Numbered from the stretch's first letter, positions 42,316 to 53,231 are shown. The stretch: 64,000 bases of DNA from Ascoidea rubescens DSM 1968 (GCF_001661345.1 NW_017962919.1:798512-862511); one strand, 5' to 3'. Notes: generated by a model from the sequence alone, not told the origin. Made by a program: numbers and translations.

Positions 42316-42630
42316 ATGCCAAGACTTCTGCTGTTGGTTCATGTTGCTTACATAAGCCTGTCTGCTTATGCAAATCAATGCAATAACAATGCTTTTTTCA
42401 GGGACATGTGCACAATTTTCTTTCAGCAGATGCATCATTTCGACCATCTTCCTGATGTGCTCCATCTGGTGCGTATGGCTCTCGAGAAGCACGATCTCAA
42501 GGGTCTTTTTTTTTCAGTTTTGACTGGGCCTTTCCAAGTTGTGGTAGTGGCGAATAATAATGGTACTGACTGGTGCACGAAGGAGAGGAGGCTTACAGAT
42601 AAATATTGGACTTTGGATTTGGGATTTTGA
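42316..42630 (+). CDS. Doubtful small secreted protein (104 residues)
   Basis: A frame starting at ATG 42316 opens with a good signal-peptide shape (MPRLLLLVHVAYISLSAYA) and continues for 85 residues with three cysteines (NQC, DMC, DWC) and one N-glycosylation motif (NGT). It sits in the balanced-composition island, where chance frames are longer, and no family is recognised. Several T-run-CAG words in it could be chance acceptors. Treat as a hypothesis only. Confidence 0.2.
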   Translation: MPRLLLLVHVAYISLSAYANQCNNNAFFRDMCTIFFQQMHHFDHLPDVLHLVRMALEKHDLKGLFFSVLTGPFQVVVVANNNGTDWCTKERRLTDKYWTLDLGF

Positions 42631-42900
42631 ACCTTGTTGTTTTCTCTGACCAGCAGTTGATAAAACTGAGAATTATCTCTCTTTTTTTATATGTTTGTTG
42701 TTTTAGGCTGTCTTGTTTTCTTTTCTATTTAAAGAATACTTTTTATTTGTTGCTGTTTTTTTTGCTTCTTGAAATTTTTGTATTTCATTCCCGGGTTCTC
42801 CTTTAATCAAGAGTCAAACTATCTCATTATGATCAAGTAATAATCATTCCAAAATTACAACAATTATAAGGATCTTGAAAATTGTGATATATGATAATTT

Positions 42901-42992
42901 ATTTTTATTTTTATTTTTATTTTTATTTTTCTTTTTATTTTTATTTTTCTTTTTCTTTTTCTTTTTCTTTTTCTTTTTCTTTTTCTTTTTCT
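42901..42992. repeat. Hexanucleotide repeat (ATTTTT then CTTTTT)
   Basis: About fifteen hexamers. The first units are ATTTTT, a few are mixed, and the last seven or so are CTTTTT. It lies in noncoding AT-rich DNA upstream of the gene at 44517. Confidence 0.9.
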
Positions 42993-44516
42993 ATTTTATC
43001 TTTGTTGTGCTGTCATAGCTTCAAACATAAAGAAAACTCTAATATAACAGTAATTTGCTATATCGTATTTCATATTAATGTCAATATTTATTTCTTTTAT
43101 TGATCCTTTGATAAGTGAAAACACTTTCATGATAGCATATTAATTACAGCTTTTGATTTGATCTTTTTCCTAGTTGTATGCTGTCTTATTTGAACTTGCT
43201 CAATGCCAAATTTTTCGGCGATCTGATCTCTATTCAAATTATTTTTATTCCAGTCTCTTTCGGTTTATTCTAGCCTTAACATGTAATTAAATACCAATGA
43301 TATTGAAAAAATTCTGGTTCAATTGAAACACAAAAATGAATAATTGATTATTCTTGGTTTAAAATATTTTTAAATTCTGCACTTGTACTCTTGTACTTCT
43401 AATTTGTTCAAAGTCAGCATTTAATTATATTTGGTTTTATTTTTAACGTTTTAAAATATTTTTTTCACTCCAATTAGTTGATCGGTAATTATCAATAATA
43501 TTATGTTGAAATCAAAATTATTTCAATCTTTTGAATTAATTTAATTAAAAAAAACAAAAAAACAATACCTTTATCTGAACTTCTTTCTGTAAATAATCTG
43601 TGATTAATAATTAATAACTAATAAATTATATTGCCAAATCTCATTCTTTTTAAATTAAAAAATTCGAATTCCTTTATTTAGTCTTATGATCTTATAAGGC
43701 CTGTAACTCCTTCACTGCTAATAATTTTAAATATGCTATTTTACGTTTATGATAAAAGGATATATATTAATAATATTGGTATTCAAACCAAATTACCTCA
43801 CAGAAAATGAGGTTTTACTTTACAACTAATTGATGTCTGTTTTAAAAATTATTTTTTTATTTAATGTTCAGTATTAATCAGTAGTCTTTAAGTTTATTCT
43901 TTAACGTTGATTTGTAATTTATTTAAATATTTTTAATTCAATAGATTAAAACTCAATAATTATTCAAAAAATAAAACCTAATTTGTTTTCAATTGCATTT
44001 TTTGACTTCTTTTTTAATCTCTTTTCTCTTTGTTTTTCTTAAATGTCCTCTTATGTTTTTAATATTATTAGTGCTTTCCAAGAATTTTTGTTTTAACAAA
44101 TTCTTAAGGGTACTTTAAAATTATCCTTATCAAATCAATTTACAAAAAATTTATAACCATTTATTAAGATTAAAGGAAAAAGCAAAAATGTTTACCCGAT
44201 AAACCACAAGACTATAAATATATCTTTGTCTTTCGCTCATCAAGTTTTCTATTATGTATTTTTTTTATACTGTTTTTTTTTTAAATTTTTTTAATTCCAC
44301 TAAAAGTTTGAAAACTAACCAGAAAATAGTAATAATAAAAATAATAACAATTAAAATAACAGGTTAAATTATTATTCCTTTTTCATCTCAACTATCAAAC
44401 TTGAATTTTATGGCTTCCATTTCCTTAATTAAGAAACTTCATTATTGATCCAACTTTATAATACTCTTATAAAAAAAAAAATAATTAAAAGAGATTTCTT
44501 TCTTTAAAAAAAACTA

Positions 44517-45035
44517 ATGAAGTTATTAGATGTCAACAAAAAATCATTGATTATTATTTTTATTGCAATGGTTTTAGTGGTTTTTGGTACTTTAACAATC
44601 TTGATCAAAAAAATAATTGAAAATAAAAATTTTTTATCCTATATTGATAATATTTGTCTTTTAACGTTTTTTAATAAATGTTTGTTAATCCACCAAGAAA
44701 GTCCATTACCAAGGCATAATTTTATAAAAAAAGACTTGAATTATTTAGACAACAAAAACTCCTTTGATAACCAAATAATTTCAAAACACCGTAATATTAA
44801 TGGCATTAAAGAAACCTATGCTAAGAATAATACCTTTGAATATTCTCAAATTATAAATGAAAACCATATAATTTTTTTTGCAAAAAATCAATTCAGAAAA
44901 TACCTAATATCTTGCGATGGAGTTGATGAGGAACTTTGTTTTCAACAGGTATATTGTGATGATTTTGGCCATTTATCACTAAGACCAAATTTATCGAATT
45001 CTAACCACTGCTTAAATTTTTGCTCGTGTCATTGA
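44517..45035 (+). CDS. Cysteine-rich type II membrane protein, unknown family, member A
   Basis: A 172-residue protein that I cannot match to a known family. A short basic N-terminus is followed by one hydrophobic helix at about residues 9-31 (IIIFIAMVLVVFGTLTILIK), suggesting an uncleaved signal anchor with the C-terminal part outside the cytosol. The C-terminal 40 residues carry cysteines at 133, 141, 147, 165, 169 and 171. The pattern is C-x7-C-x5-C-D-x16-C-x3-C-x-C, nearly that of the protein at 47198-47803. Two more cysteines are at 47 and 55. The middle is polar and Asn/Lys-rich. It lies in a gene-poor stretch with about 1.9 kb of AT-rich DNA upstream. Disulphide-bonded extracytoplasmic function is inference. 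Confidence 0.65.
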   Translation: MKLLDVNKKSLIIIFIAMVLVVFGTLTILIKKIIENKNFLSYIDNICLLTFFNKCLLIHQESPLPRHNFIKKDLNYLDNKNSFDNQIISKHRNINGIKETYAKNNTFEYSQIINENHIIFFAKNQFRKYLISCDGVDEELCFQQVYCDDFGHLSLRPNLSNSNHCLNFCSCH

Positions 45036-47197
45036 ATAATAGAATTGCTTCTATTTATCTTCAATCTCAATTTTTAATTTTTATCCAATCTAATCATTTA
45101 TGACTATAAACAATTTCCGAGCTTGTTTTTCTAATTTTTAATGATTTGTTATTGATTCTAATTTTGTTAATTTTTGTTTTTGTTTCTGTTTTTGACTGCA
45201 TTTATTAAATTTTATATCAGTTGCATTTTTTTTATTTTAATTCTGGCATGATTTATTTATTATGAGTTGCTTTTTTGTTTTTCATATTACTTTTAAGCAT
45301 TTTTTTTATTTCTTTTAAAAAAATCCAAGGGGTAAACTCTTGATTAAAATAAACCCAACAGGTACAATTTCTCAATACTGCACTGTTACACTTTTCATTA
45401 TTTTATATCTACATCTAATCATTTTTTTATATTTTTATATTTATATGCATTATAATACCAAATATCTTTTTTTTATTTTTCCTTAGGATTTTTGCTAATT
45501 TTTTTTTTTTTAATTAAAAGCTACTTTCCGATTTAGAGTCTAAAACCAAAAATTCCTCATAGTATTAAGTTACGAAAAATTTTATTCAAATTTTAAGATT
45601 GAAAGTTTGGAATAATAAATTCTAAACGATAATATTTTTTGTTCTTTGAAATAATTACTTAAACATAATAATCAATATTATTTAGTACTAGTTATTTTTT
45701 TGTTTTTCATTTTGATATCAAATGATTGCAGAGAAAAAAAGTCTGTTTAACAGTCCGAGTATTTTAAGTGCTAAACTAAAAGCTTAATCTATATAATAAC
45801 TATAATAATTAATTATATATTAATTGTTTGAATATTTGAGGTTTTAAAACTGAGCTTTTTGTGAACAGTTGAGATTTGTAAACTATTCTTATGACAATTT
45901 GAAATTTAGGATTTGGGATTTGGGATTGTGGTTTTGTTCAAGCGGCAGGTATGTTCATGCAGATAATGACACATGCATTGAATTGAAAAAACCAGCGTGA
46001 TGGATAGAATCACCAGGGCTTATAACACAGTCAACGATTTTCGCGCCCAAAACTATCTAATGCTAAGTTATTTCCGTTTCCACTGATACACCCAACATCT
46101 GCGAAAATAGCAATCAACCCCTCGTTATCAGGAATTCTCTTTAGCTACCAAAAGTGGCATTCCTAAAATAGAATAAATAGGGCAATAACAGCCCTGTTAA
46201 ATTCTTGATCATGTATCCTCATAGAAAGAACAAAAACCGATTACTACGATCACCAAAGAACACAAAAGATCTTTCTGTATATATTTTTTTTCCAATAAAT
46301 CAATATATAAATATTACTTGGTGATTTTAGATTTGTTGATATGATTTTTTTTTTCTAATTTGCTTCGACGATCTCTGAGATTCTATTAGGCCGTAAAGAA
46401 TGTGTTTCTAGTTTAGATGACAACAATTGACATGCTCAATATTTAATATCCTTATAGAAATTTTTAAATTTCATAATTAACAATTATAAAACCAATTTCT
46501 ATTTAATGATGCTGCAGCACAAGCCGTTGAAAGTAGCATGTTGTTGATTGAGCGCAATTAATGTATGAATAACGGTTTTGCTGGCTTAATGCTATTAAAG
46601 TATGTACATACTATTATCTATATTTATTTCAAATTTTTGTGCAAAAAATATATAAATATAAAATTATAAAGCAAATGTTTGGTTTCAAGAGTCTGATAAG
46701 AGATGTTTTAAATCTATTAAAAATATTAAGGAAGTCTTTGATGACTGCAACTTCTGCTTGAACAGAATCTTGTTCTAATTGGCAAAAAAGGAAATCCATT
46801 TCTATCTCTCCGGATTAACAAAAACAAAATCTTGAAAAAAGATAATAAATGAGTATTTATTTAGTTTTAAAATCAAGAATGAGAGAAAAATAATAAAATA
46901 AGAGAAAAACAATGAAAAAGGAAAAAATAACAGAAAAATATTAGAGAAAAACTTGATATAATATAAGCAGATTGATATTTTTTATAAAAACTTTTTAAAA
47001 TAATTTATCTTTGTAGGAAATAAAACATTTTATTTTAGAAAATCAATTTCAAATATCTTGATGATCTAATAAAAGTCTTTGAATAACAGAAGGAGATTGG
47101 AAAGTAGAAAAATTTTGCACATAATCTTTTATTCCAAAGTACATTAATGTCCATGAATGTCTCTGTTGAAAACATCTAATATAAATAAGGAATAATT
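45036..47197. other. Convergent spacer between the two cysteine-rich genes
   Basis: No gene seen in 2.2 kb lying between the 3' ends of both genes. Most is AT-rich, but about 45900-46300 is a balanced-composition island with TTCATGCAGAT at 45954-45964, and the word TAATGATGCTGCAG occurs at 46504-46517. A promoter-like island here is unexpected, because neither neighbour starts in this spacer. Confidence 0.5.
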
Positions 47198-47803
47198 TTA
47201 GTCAAATAAATAAACCTTTGGACAAATGCAATGACCAGAACAATAAACAATTAAATTTCTTCTAAAACCAGTTAAGTGAATTGGAACTAGTTCACAGGTT
47301 TCATCACATCTCACATAGGAGTAGCATCTTGAATCATCACAGTTTAAGAGTGAGCAGTAAAATTTTCTATTATCTGGTTCTGGTGTTTCAAAAACTGTTG
47401 AAAGTGAGACTGGAATTGTCATGTAGTCACTTAAAGAAGAACTTGGATTCAACTGTTGAGTGAGCTCATTAACCAAGGTGTCAAAACATGTTTCTAAGAA
47501 TAGCAGATTCCTATCATTATCTGTTTTAATCTCACATTGTGCAATATTATCAACTGCTAAAACCGGATTTTTAATATAGTTTTCATGATTTAATTCATTT
47601 AATTCACTTATTGTATAATTTTTAAGAAAATTATAATCTTTCAGTGGAATAAGTTGTACTTGATTATTAATTAAAGTATTGTGATTGAATTGTAACATCC
47701 AGTTATTCATTATAACAAGGAAATTCTGTTTAATTATTAAAATTACTAAAAATGTAAGACTAAAAACTTTTATTAAAATTTTAAACTTTTGAAAGTTTTT
47801 CAT
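47198..47803 (-). CDS. Cysteine-rich type II membrane protein, unknown family, member B
   Basis: A 201-residue protein from the ATG at 47803. Residues about 9-31 form a signal-anchor helix (LIKVFSLTFLVILIIKQNFL) after a short basic start. The extracytoplasmic part has Pro/Ser-rich sequence and a C-terminal cysteine module with Cys150, 160, 166, 188, 192 and 194. The pattern is C-x9-C-x5-C-D-x20-C-x3-C-x-C, the same order as member A at 44517, with extra cysteines at 90, 106, 155 and 170. Overall identity between A and B is low outside this module, so they are old paralogues or fast-evolving. The genes face each other across 2.2 kb. No known family is recognised; a lineage-specific surface or secreted protein is the simplest reading. 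Confidence 0.68.
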   Translation of the reverse strand: MKNFQKFKILIKVFSLTFLVILIIKQNFLVIMNNWMLQFNHNTLINNQVQLIPLKDYNFLKNYTISELNELNHENYIKNPVLAVDNIAQCEIKTDNDRNLLFLETCFDTLVNELTQQLNPSSSLSDYMTIPVSLSTVFETPEPDNRKFYCSLLNCDDSRCYSYVRCDETCELVPIHLTGFRRNLIVYCSGHCICPKVYLFD

Positions 47804-50800
47804 TTTTTTTTTAATAACAAATAGCAGAACAATAAAATGTGTTAAAATATGTTTAAAAATCTGTTTTTAAATAGTTACTGTTTTGGTGTAAGAGATGTTA
47901 TTGTTAGTAGTATTCTTTATAGTAAGTATATTAAAATATGAAATTATTGTTATTTGTTTTCTTATTTGATAAATTTGTTTTGGTGATTTAAATAAATGCA
48001 GTAGAATTTTATAGATTTATAAAATTGAAGCTTTCTTCAATTTTGTGATTTTGTCTAAGAATAGCTTTTTTATTTGATTTCCTATTGGAAAGAAAAAATT
48101 TGAGATATTATTGAATAATTTTCCCGTTATATTAATTGATGTAGGGCAAGAAAAACAAATTAAACACAAACGCAGAATACACCACCAAAGGATTACTGGA
48201 ATTTAAAACAAAACAATTAAGGATATAATATAATATAATATAATATGGTACAATACAATAGAATAGAATATAATAAAAAAATGAACAAAAAAGAAATAGA
48301 AAATTGAAATACATTTATATAGATGGAATAAATAATAAATGAGTCTAAAGTTTGGGTAAAATGAATGTTTGAGATTGCCTTCGTTCTGTTGGTTTTAGAT
48401 TTATTAAAAACCACAAACAGGTGAAATTGAAGTTAATTAGAAGATGATTAAGTTGATTAGCATTTTAACGTATTATTATATTTTTAAATCATAATTATAA
48501 AGGTAAATAGTATTATTGGTTGATAAATCTCAAAGCTTAGATCTAAATTCCAAGATTTGTGATTTAATAAAAAATATTCAACTGTAATTGTGTCATCAAT
48601 AGGTAACGTTTTGATACAAGAATTTATGTAATGGCAAAATACATTGTTTTCCAGACTTGAACATGTTCAAGATTTTAACGATTTTCTGCTAGTAAACAAA
48701 AAAAATAAAAGAAAGTGAAAAAATTGAAAGCGAAGAAGTGAAAAGGTAAAAAATTAAAAAGGGAAAATATATGACATTAACTTTTGAATTATAATTCCTT
48801 TTTATTAAATAGCAACTAACTAAAATCAATTACTCGAAGACAAAATGATTCTAAAATTCAACTTAACCCGAAAATAAGAACGCACAATAGAATGCCATAA
48901 ATTTTGGAATTTTTATTTCAAAATAATCCAAGCTGGATGGTAATGATTATATTGTAATGATTTGTTTTTCTGTCGTCTTCATGTGTTTTCAAATATTTAA
49001 GTTGGGCGATTTAGTCCAGAAGTAATTAGCAAATAAATGATTGATGTTACTCATATCAATTGAGGCAATAGAATTGGATTAGCATAATAGATTATAAAAC
49101 CAGTCCAAATTGAAAAAAATAGACGAAAAAAGAAGGTTTTATTGGATGATTCTCATAAAAAGCAAAATAATATGATTGATTAGGTGATTTGTATTTCTGT
49201 CATACTTGTTGACTTTCTTATGCAGCAACATCTACAGACCTGCGTGAGCAGGAACAGACCCTTAACATACGGAGAGGCATGATTCGAGATGCGTTCCGGC
49301 GGGACAGGGCTATTCGGGACAGGAGCTGGGACAACAGAAAAGGGAGCGTTTACAACGGTCAGCCAATTAGAGCGATTGTTTCGATCCAGTGTAGAAATCA
49401 ATTTGGCGTTCCTTTCGTTTGCCAGCTGCCACATACGGTGAGTACTAATTATCTTATTCAAAGCGAAAAAACTATATATGAAAGTATAAAGCATAATCAA
49501 AGGACAATTCTATTATCTAGCTGCTGACTTGGTTGTAATGATGCTGCAGTTTTAGACAAAATCATTGAATAAAGGGAAAAAGCAATGCTCCACTAAATCA
49601 ACGGTCAACTGGAGTGCTGTGTAAGATAGAAAAAAGAATGATGAATCTTAAAAAAATGGAGTAGATAAGTCGATAAGATAATAGTAGCAATCTTGAAAAC
49701 CTGCACGAGTGAGGAGAAACGGATCTATTTTGATGAGGTTTAAAGAAGTAATCGCTACTGACTACGGAGAGGCCTTTGCTTAAATCACCAATCACAAGTT
49801 TCAGATGTCAAATCTCAAATCGTTAGATTATCAGGTAGTATAAAACACAACTAGCATCAGAGTAAAAAATAGTCATACAATACGGATTTTGCAGTGGAAA
49901 AGTGATCCGATCCGTAGGTTCTGAGTGTTTGGAAAGGACAGGTGTAATAAGCTTTTTTGTGAACATAAGGTTTTGCTTTCATGCTGCACCAAGAGCTTAC
50001 AATCATACATGTGCATGCAGATCACACGCGTTTGTGGCAACCGGTAGTCACTTGATGACAGACCTCGAGCGTTGTGTCACAAAGGGTCTGCTGGTGTCAT
50101 GAAGAGAAAAGATAAAGCACATAACACTCAAAGATTGGTAGAATAGTCTGCCATTTCAAGGTATTTCTGTGTTTGAGTGATACTAAGCCAATTGGTAGAA
50201 TGCTAAGCATAAATAACGGCAAAAGATCTCAAAGCTGTAGTTTTCATTTCAAAATTATAGATCAGGTTTAAAAGAGGCAGAATTTAAAACTATTTCGGTA
50301 TAAGCTGGATCAATTTCTTGCACTTAACAGAGGAGTATTAGCACAACAAATGCTTTAAAGAATAATATAGAATTTGTTTAAGTAACTTAACAAAACCTAT
50401 ATCAAGATCAATATCAATATCAAGGACCAAAAATGTTTCTTTTAGAAAAAATAACACTTGATTTCGAAATTTTAAAAATTAATTTGGACAGTTAGGCTAA
50501 TAAAATTTCAAGGGTTTACAATTTTTAGATTCGAAATTCAAAACATGAAATTCAAAATTTAAAGACTTAACACTACGTCCACATAAAAGAAAACTGTCTC
50601 GATTTTTTATTTTCTATTATTTTTTCCAAATTTTTCTAAATTTTTCCAAGTTTTTCCAAGTTTTTCTTGATTTTTTCTATTATTTTTCGTGGAAATTCAC
50701 AAGTTTTTTTTCCAAATAAACCCAGAAGAGAAAAAGTAGCATGTACATATTCAATTTAGTTTGATTCACAAAATATGGGGCTATATTATTAAAAGCAGAT

Positions 50801-51209
50801 CGATTACGGTTGAGTAATAAAAGAATAGTTTTTTATATTATTATTTTCTTATTTATTTTTTTATTTTTTGTTTGGTTTAAACACACTTAGAGTTCAGGAT
50901 AATTTATTTGATTTATTTTGACCAAAAACATTTGATCCATATATTTGGAGTGGTTTTGAATGTTCATGTATGCATTAGTTGCACAATAATGCATACAAAT
51001 AAAGATATCCAGTAATGCGGACCCAAACAGTTTAAACTGGTGTTATCAGAAATTGTTTAGTTCTAAACAGTCTATCAGGCAGAGGAAAGATTATATTTCG
51101 TATCATATATCAGATATATTGATTGGAAAAAGAGAACCAACGTGAAAAATAGGCAGGTAAAATAACATTTTAAAAAAAGGTTATAAAAAACAAAACGAAA
51201 TTTTTAGAA
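47804..51209. other. Gene-poor DNA, 3.4 kb, shared upstream region of gene B and CDC43
   Basis: No gene recognised on either strand. The parts next to each gene are AT-rich, with short TATAA-type repeats at about 48228-48275. About 49180-50150 is a balanced-composition island with several open frames of 60-100 codons, none convincing. It contains TAATGATGCTGCAG at 49536-49549 (same 14-mer as 46504) and GCATGCAGAT at 50013-50022. This looks like a long regulatory region. Confidence 0.5.
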
Positions 51210-52643
51210 ATGGAAAACTATTCAATGGTTTCACTTCCTTGTTCTTTGAAAGTTGCAAAAGATAACACAGCTAAGATTTATGATAGAAATGGTAAATATC
51301 ATGGGAAGAAGCAGTATAATGAGGGTACAATTGATGATGGCGAGTTAAAATTTCATTTGAAAAAGCATTTGAATTATTTTAGAATGTTATTGAATTTCTT
51401 GCCCAATGCATTTCAATCTAATGATCCAATTAAGATGTCGGTTATATATTTTAATTTAATTGGGTTAGATTTGTGTAAAGGAGTTGAAGAATATAATAAT
51501 AAATTATTTAAAACTAAGAAAGAACGGTCTATAATAATAGATTTTATTTACAAGCATTTGGTGGAATCGGGTGAAGGGTTTAGAGGATCAGTCAATTTAA
51601 AATTGCCATTAGTTGACAGATCAAATGAAATGAACGAATCATTAAAGATTGTTGGGAATTACGATCCAGCTAATTTATCTCAGACTTATTTTGCACTTTG
51701 TATATTATTAACATTAAGAGATGAAAGTATGAGTCAAAGAATTGATAGATTTCAAATTTTATCGTATCTTAAAAGATGCCAATTACCCAATGGAAGTTTT
51801 AAACCACTTTTAGATATATATGGTAAACCATTTGGGGAAAATGATTTAAGGTATTGTTTAATAGCATGTTCTATCCGTAAAATTCTACAAATTGACAAGA
51901 TTTATGGTGATGATTATAATAAGAATAAAGAAAAAGAGAAAGAAATTGAAGAGTTGAAAAAAGTGGATATAAATATTGAAAATTTATATGAATATGTTTT
52001 AAGTTGCACTAACTATGAAGGAGGGTTTGGTGGTGAGCCCTTTGATGAACCTCAAGCTGGATTGACCTTTTGTGGGATAGCAATATTAAAATTAATCAAT
52101 AAATTAGATTCCAAAGAGACAAATAGTAGAATAAATTATCACAAATTAGTTAAATGGTTGTGTCAAAGACAAATTTGGTATAACAAATACAACAAGCAAG
52201 AGTTAGATGAGTATGAAGATGTATATGGAAGCGATAATGAAAGCGAAGATTCTGGTGAATTTGATGATGCTAATGTGATCAAATTTCATAAAAGAGGCGA
52301 TAATGGAATTTACGATAATGGGGGATTTAATGGGAGAACCAATAAGGCATCAGATACGTGTTATGCATTTTGGTGCTCAGCATCTTTAAAGTTATTAAAA
52401 TTGGAAAAATTGATTAACGTTAAAGGGGTTGAATTATATTTATTAAACGAAACTCAGGATGAAATCTTAGGAGGGTTTATGAAGAACCGAAAGAGCGATT
52501 ATTGCGATCCATTACATAGCTGTTTAGCAGTTGCAGCGTTGAAGTTGTTGGACAGCGAATATGTCAGGGAGTTGAAGGATATCGATGAGAGTTTGGTGAT
52601 ATCGAAAGATGCCTTAAACTTTATGGAGCAGTTGAAATGGTGA
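51210..52643 (+). CDS. CDC43: Geranylgeranyltransferase type I beta subunit Cdc43
   Basis: A 477-residue prenyltransferase beta subunit. The alpha-alpha barrel repeats show the GGTase-I signature: GGFGGEPFDEPQAGLTFCGI at about 270, GGFNGRTNKASDTCYAFW at about 371 with the zinc ligands Asp and Cys, and DYCDPLHSCLAVAAL near 430 with the zinc-binding His. With Ram2 it attaches geranylgeranyl to CaaL proteins such as Rho1 and Cdc42, which then bind membranes. An acidic insertion (about residues 330-350) and a Lys/Glu insertion near 245 make it longer than the 376-residue S. cerevisiae protein. Converges with SKP1. Its promoter is shared with the gene-poor stretch to the left. Confidence 0.95.
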   Translation: MENYSMVSLPCSLKVAKDNTAKIYDRNGKYHGKKQYNEGTIDDGELKFHLKKHLNYFRMLLNFLPNAFQSNDPIKMSVIYFNLIGLDLCKGVEEYNNKLFKTKKERSIIIDFIYKHLVESGEGFRGSVNLKLPLVDRSNEMNESLKIVGNYDPANLSQTYFALCILLTLRDESMSQRIDRFQILSYLKRCQLPNGSFKPLLDIYGKPFGENDLRYCLIACSIRKILQIDKIYGDDYNKNKEKEKEIEELKKVDINIENLYEYVLSCTNYEGGFGGEPFDEPQAGLTFCGIAILKLINKLDSKETNSRINYHKLVKWLCQRQIWYNKYNKQELDEYEDVYGSDNESEDSGEFDDANVIKFHKRGDNGIYDNGGFNGRTNKASDTCYAFWCSASLKLLKLEKLINVKGVELYLLNETQDEILGGFMKNRKSDYCDPLHSCLAVAALKLLDSEYVRELKDIDESLVISKDALNFMEQLKW

Positions 52644-52718
52644 GAAAAAAGTATGTAAAAGCATTTAGATAAAACAGTTGAATAAAACAGTTGAATAAAA
52701 CAATTGACCAGCACTGGA

Positions 52719-53231
52719 TCATAAAGCCCACTCGTTCTCCTTCTGGATCTGGGCCTCCTGCTCAGCTGAAAGATCCTTCTTGATGTTGAAAAGCTGTCTG
52801 ATCTGCTCAGGAGTCTTCGACTTCATCAGAAGCCCCAAGACCTTGCAACCCGAAACCAATAAGGGCTTGATGTTGAGGTAGTCTGAGGCCAATACCACGT
52901 CGTACAAGAGCTTCTGGTCCAACGTCTCCAAGAACTGCCTGTCCCACTTGTCGAGAGCCACACCCACGATTTCCTCGTTGTCCTTGTACTCTGGGAACCT
53001 CAGGCTCTTGTGGTGGCTGCACCAGCGCAAGATAGCAGCTAACGTCTGAGCATTAACCTCAGGCAAAGGAATCTCCTTCATGTCGCTGTTGTCGTCGTCC
53101 TGGTCGTCCTGGTCGCCATTCATGTCGCAAAGGATGTTTCTAATCACCCCAGATCTCTCAGCAAGAGCCTGTTCGATGCTGAAGCGTCTGTTGTCCGAGG
53201 TGACGACGGTGACTCGTTTGGAAGCTGTCAT
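52719..53231 (-). CDS. SKP1: SCF ubiquitin ligase adaptor Skp1
   Basis: A 170-residue Skp1. The BTB-like part starts RVTVVTSDNRRFSIEQALAE and continues with IPLPEVNAQTLAAILRWC. The linker is shorter and more acidic than in S. cerevisiae (GDQDDQDDDNSD). The F-box-binding C-terminus reads WDRQFLETLDQKLLYDVVLA, YLNIKPLLVSGCK, and IQKENEWAL. Skp1 joins F-box proteins to cullin Cdc53 and is also in the CBF3 kinetochore complex and the RAVE complex. The gene is markedly GC-richer than its neighbours, though its protein is ordinary, so this reflects local composition rather than transfer. Divergent from the RhoGEF gene. Confidence 0.97.
   Translation of the reverse strand: MTASKRVTVVTSDNRRFSIEQALAERSGVIRNILCDMNGDQDDQDDDNSDMKEIPLPEVNAQTLAAILRWCSHHKSLRFPEYKDNEEIVGVALDKWDRQFLETLDQKLLYDVVLASDYLNIKPLLVSGCKVLGLLMKSKTPEQIRQLFNIKKDLSAEQEAQIQKENEWAL

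Larger units (their letters stand above)
41244..44516. other. Gene-poor DNA, 3.3 kb, with a composition island
   Basis: No firm gene. About 41600-42640 is compositionally balanced, like the island near 39 kb, with repeated T-run-CAG words and CATGTGCAC. It contains the doubtful secreted frame at 42316. From 42640 to 44516 the DNA is extremely AT-rich with a hexanucleotide repeat at 42901-42992, and it should include the promoter of the gene at 44517. An A-box-like word (TTAGCTCAGTTGAAAGAG, about 42036) has no matching B box, so no tRNA is called. Confidence 0.5.

Noticed and set aside
49180-50102. Several 60-106-codon frames in the 49-50 kb island
   Set aside because: They overlap on both strands, lack recognisable features, and none stands out over the others.
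52719-53231. SKP1 as a horizontally acquired gene because of its high GC
   Set aside because: The protein is an ordinary fungal Skp1, and the GC peak extends beyond the gene, matching the promoter-centred pattern seen elsewhere.
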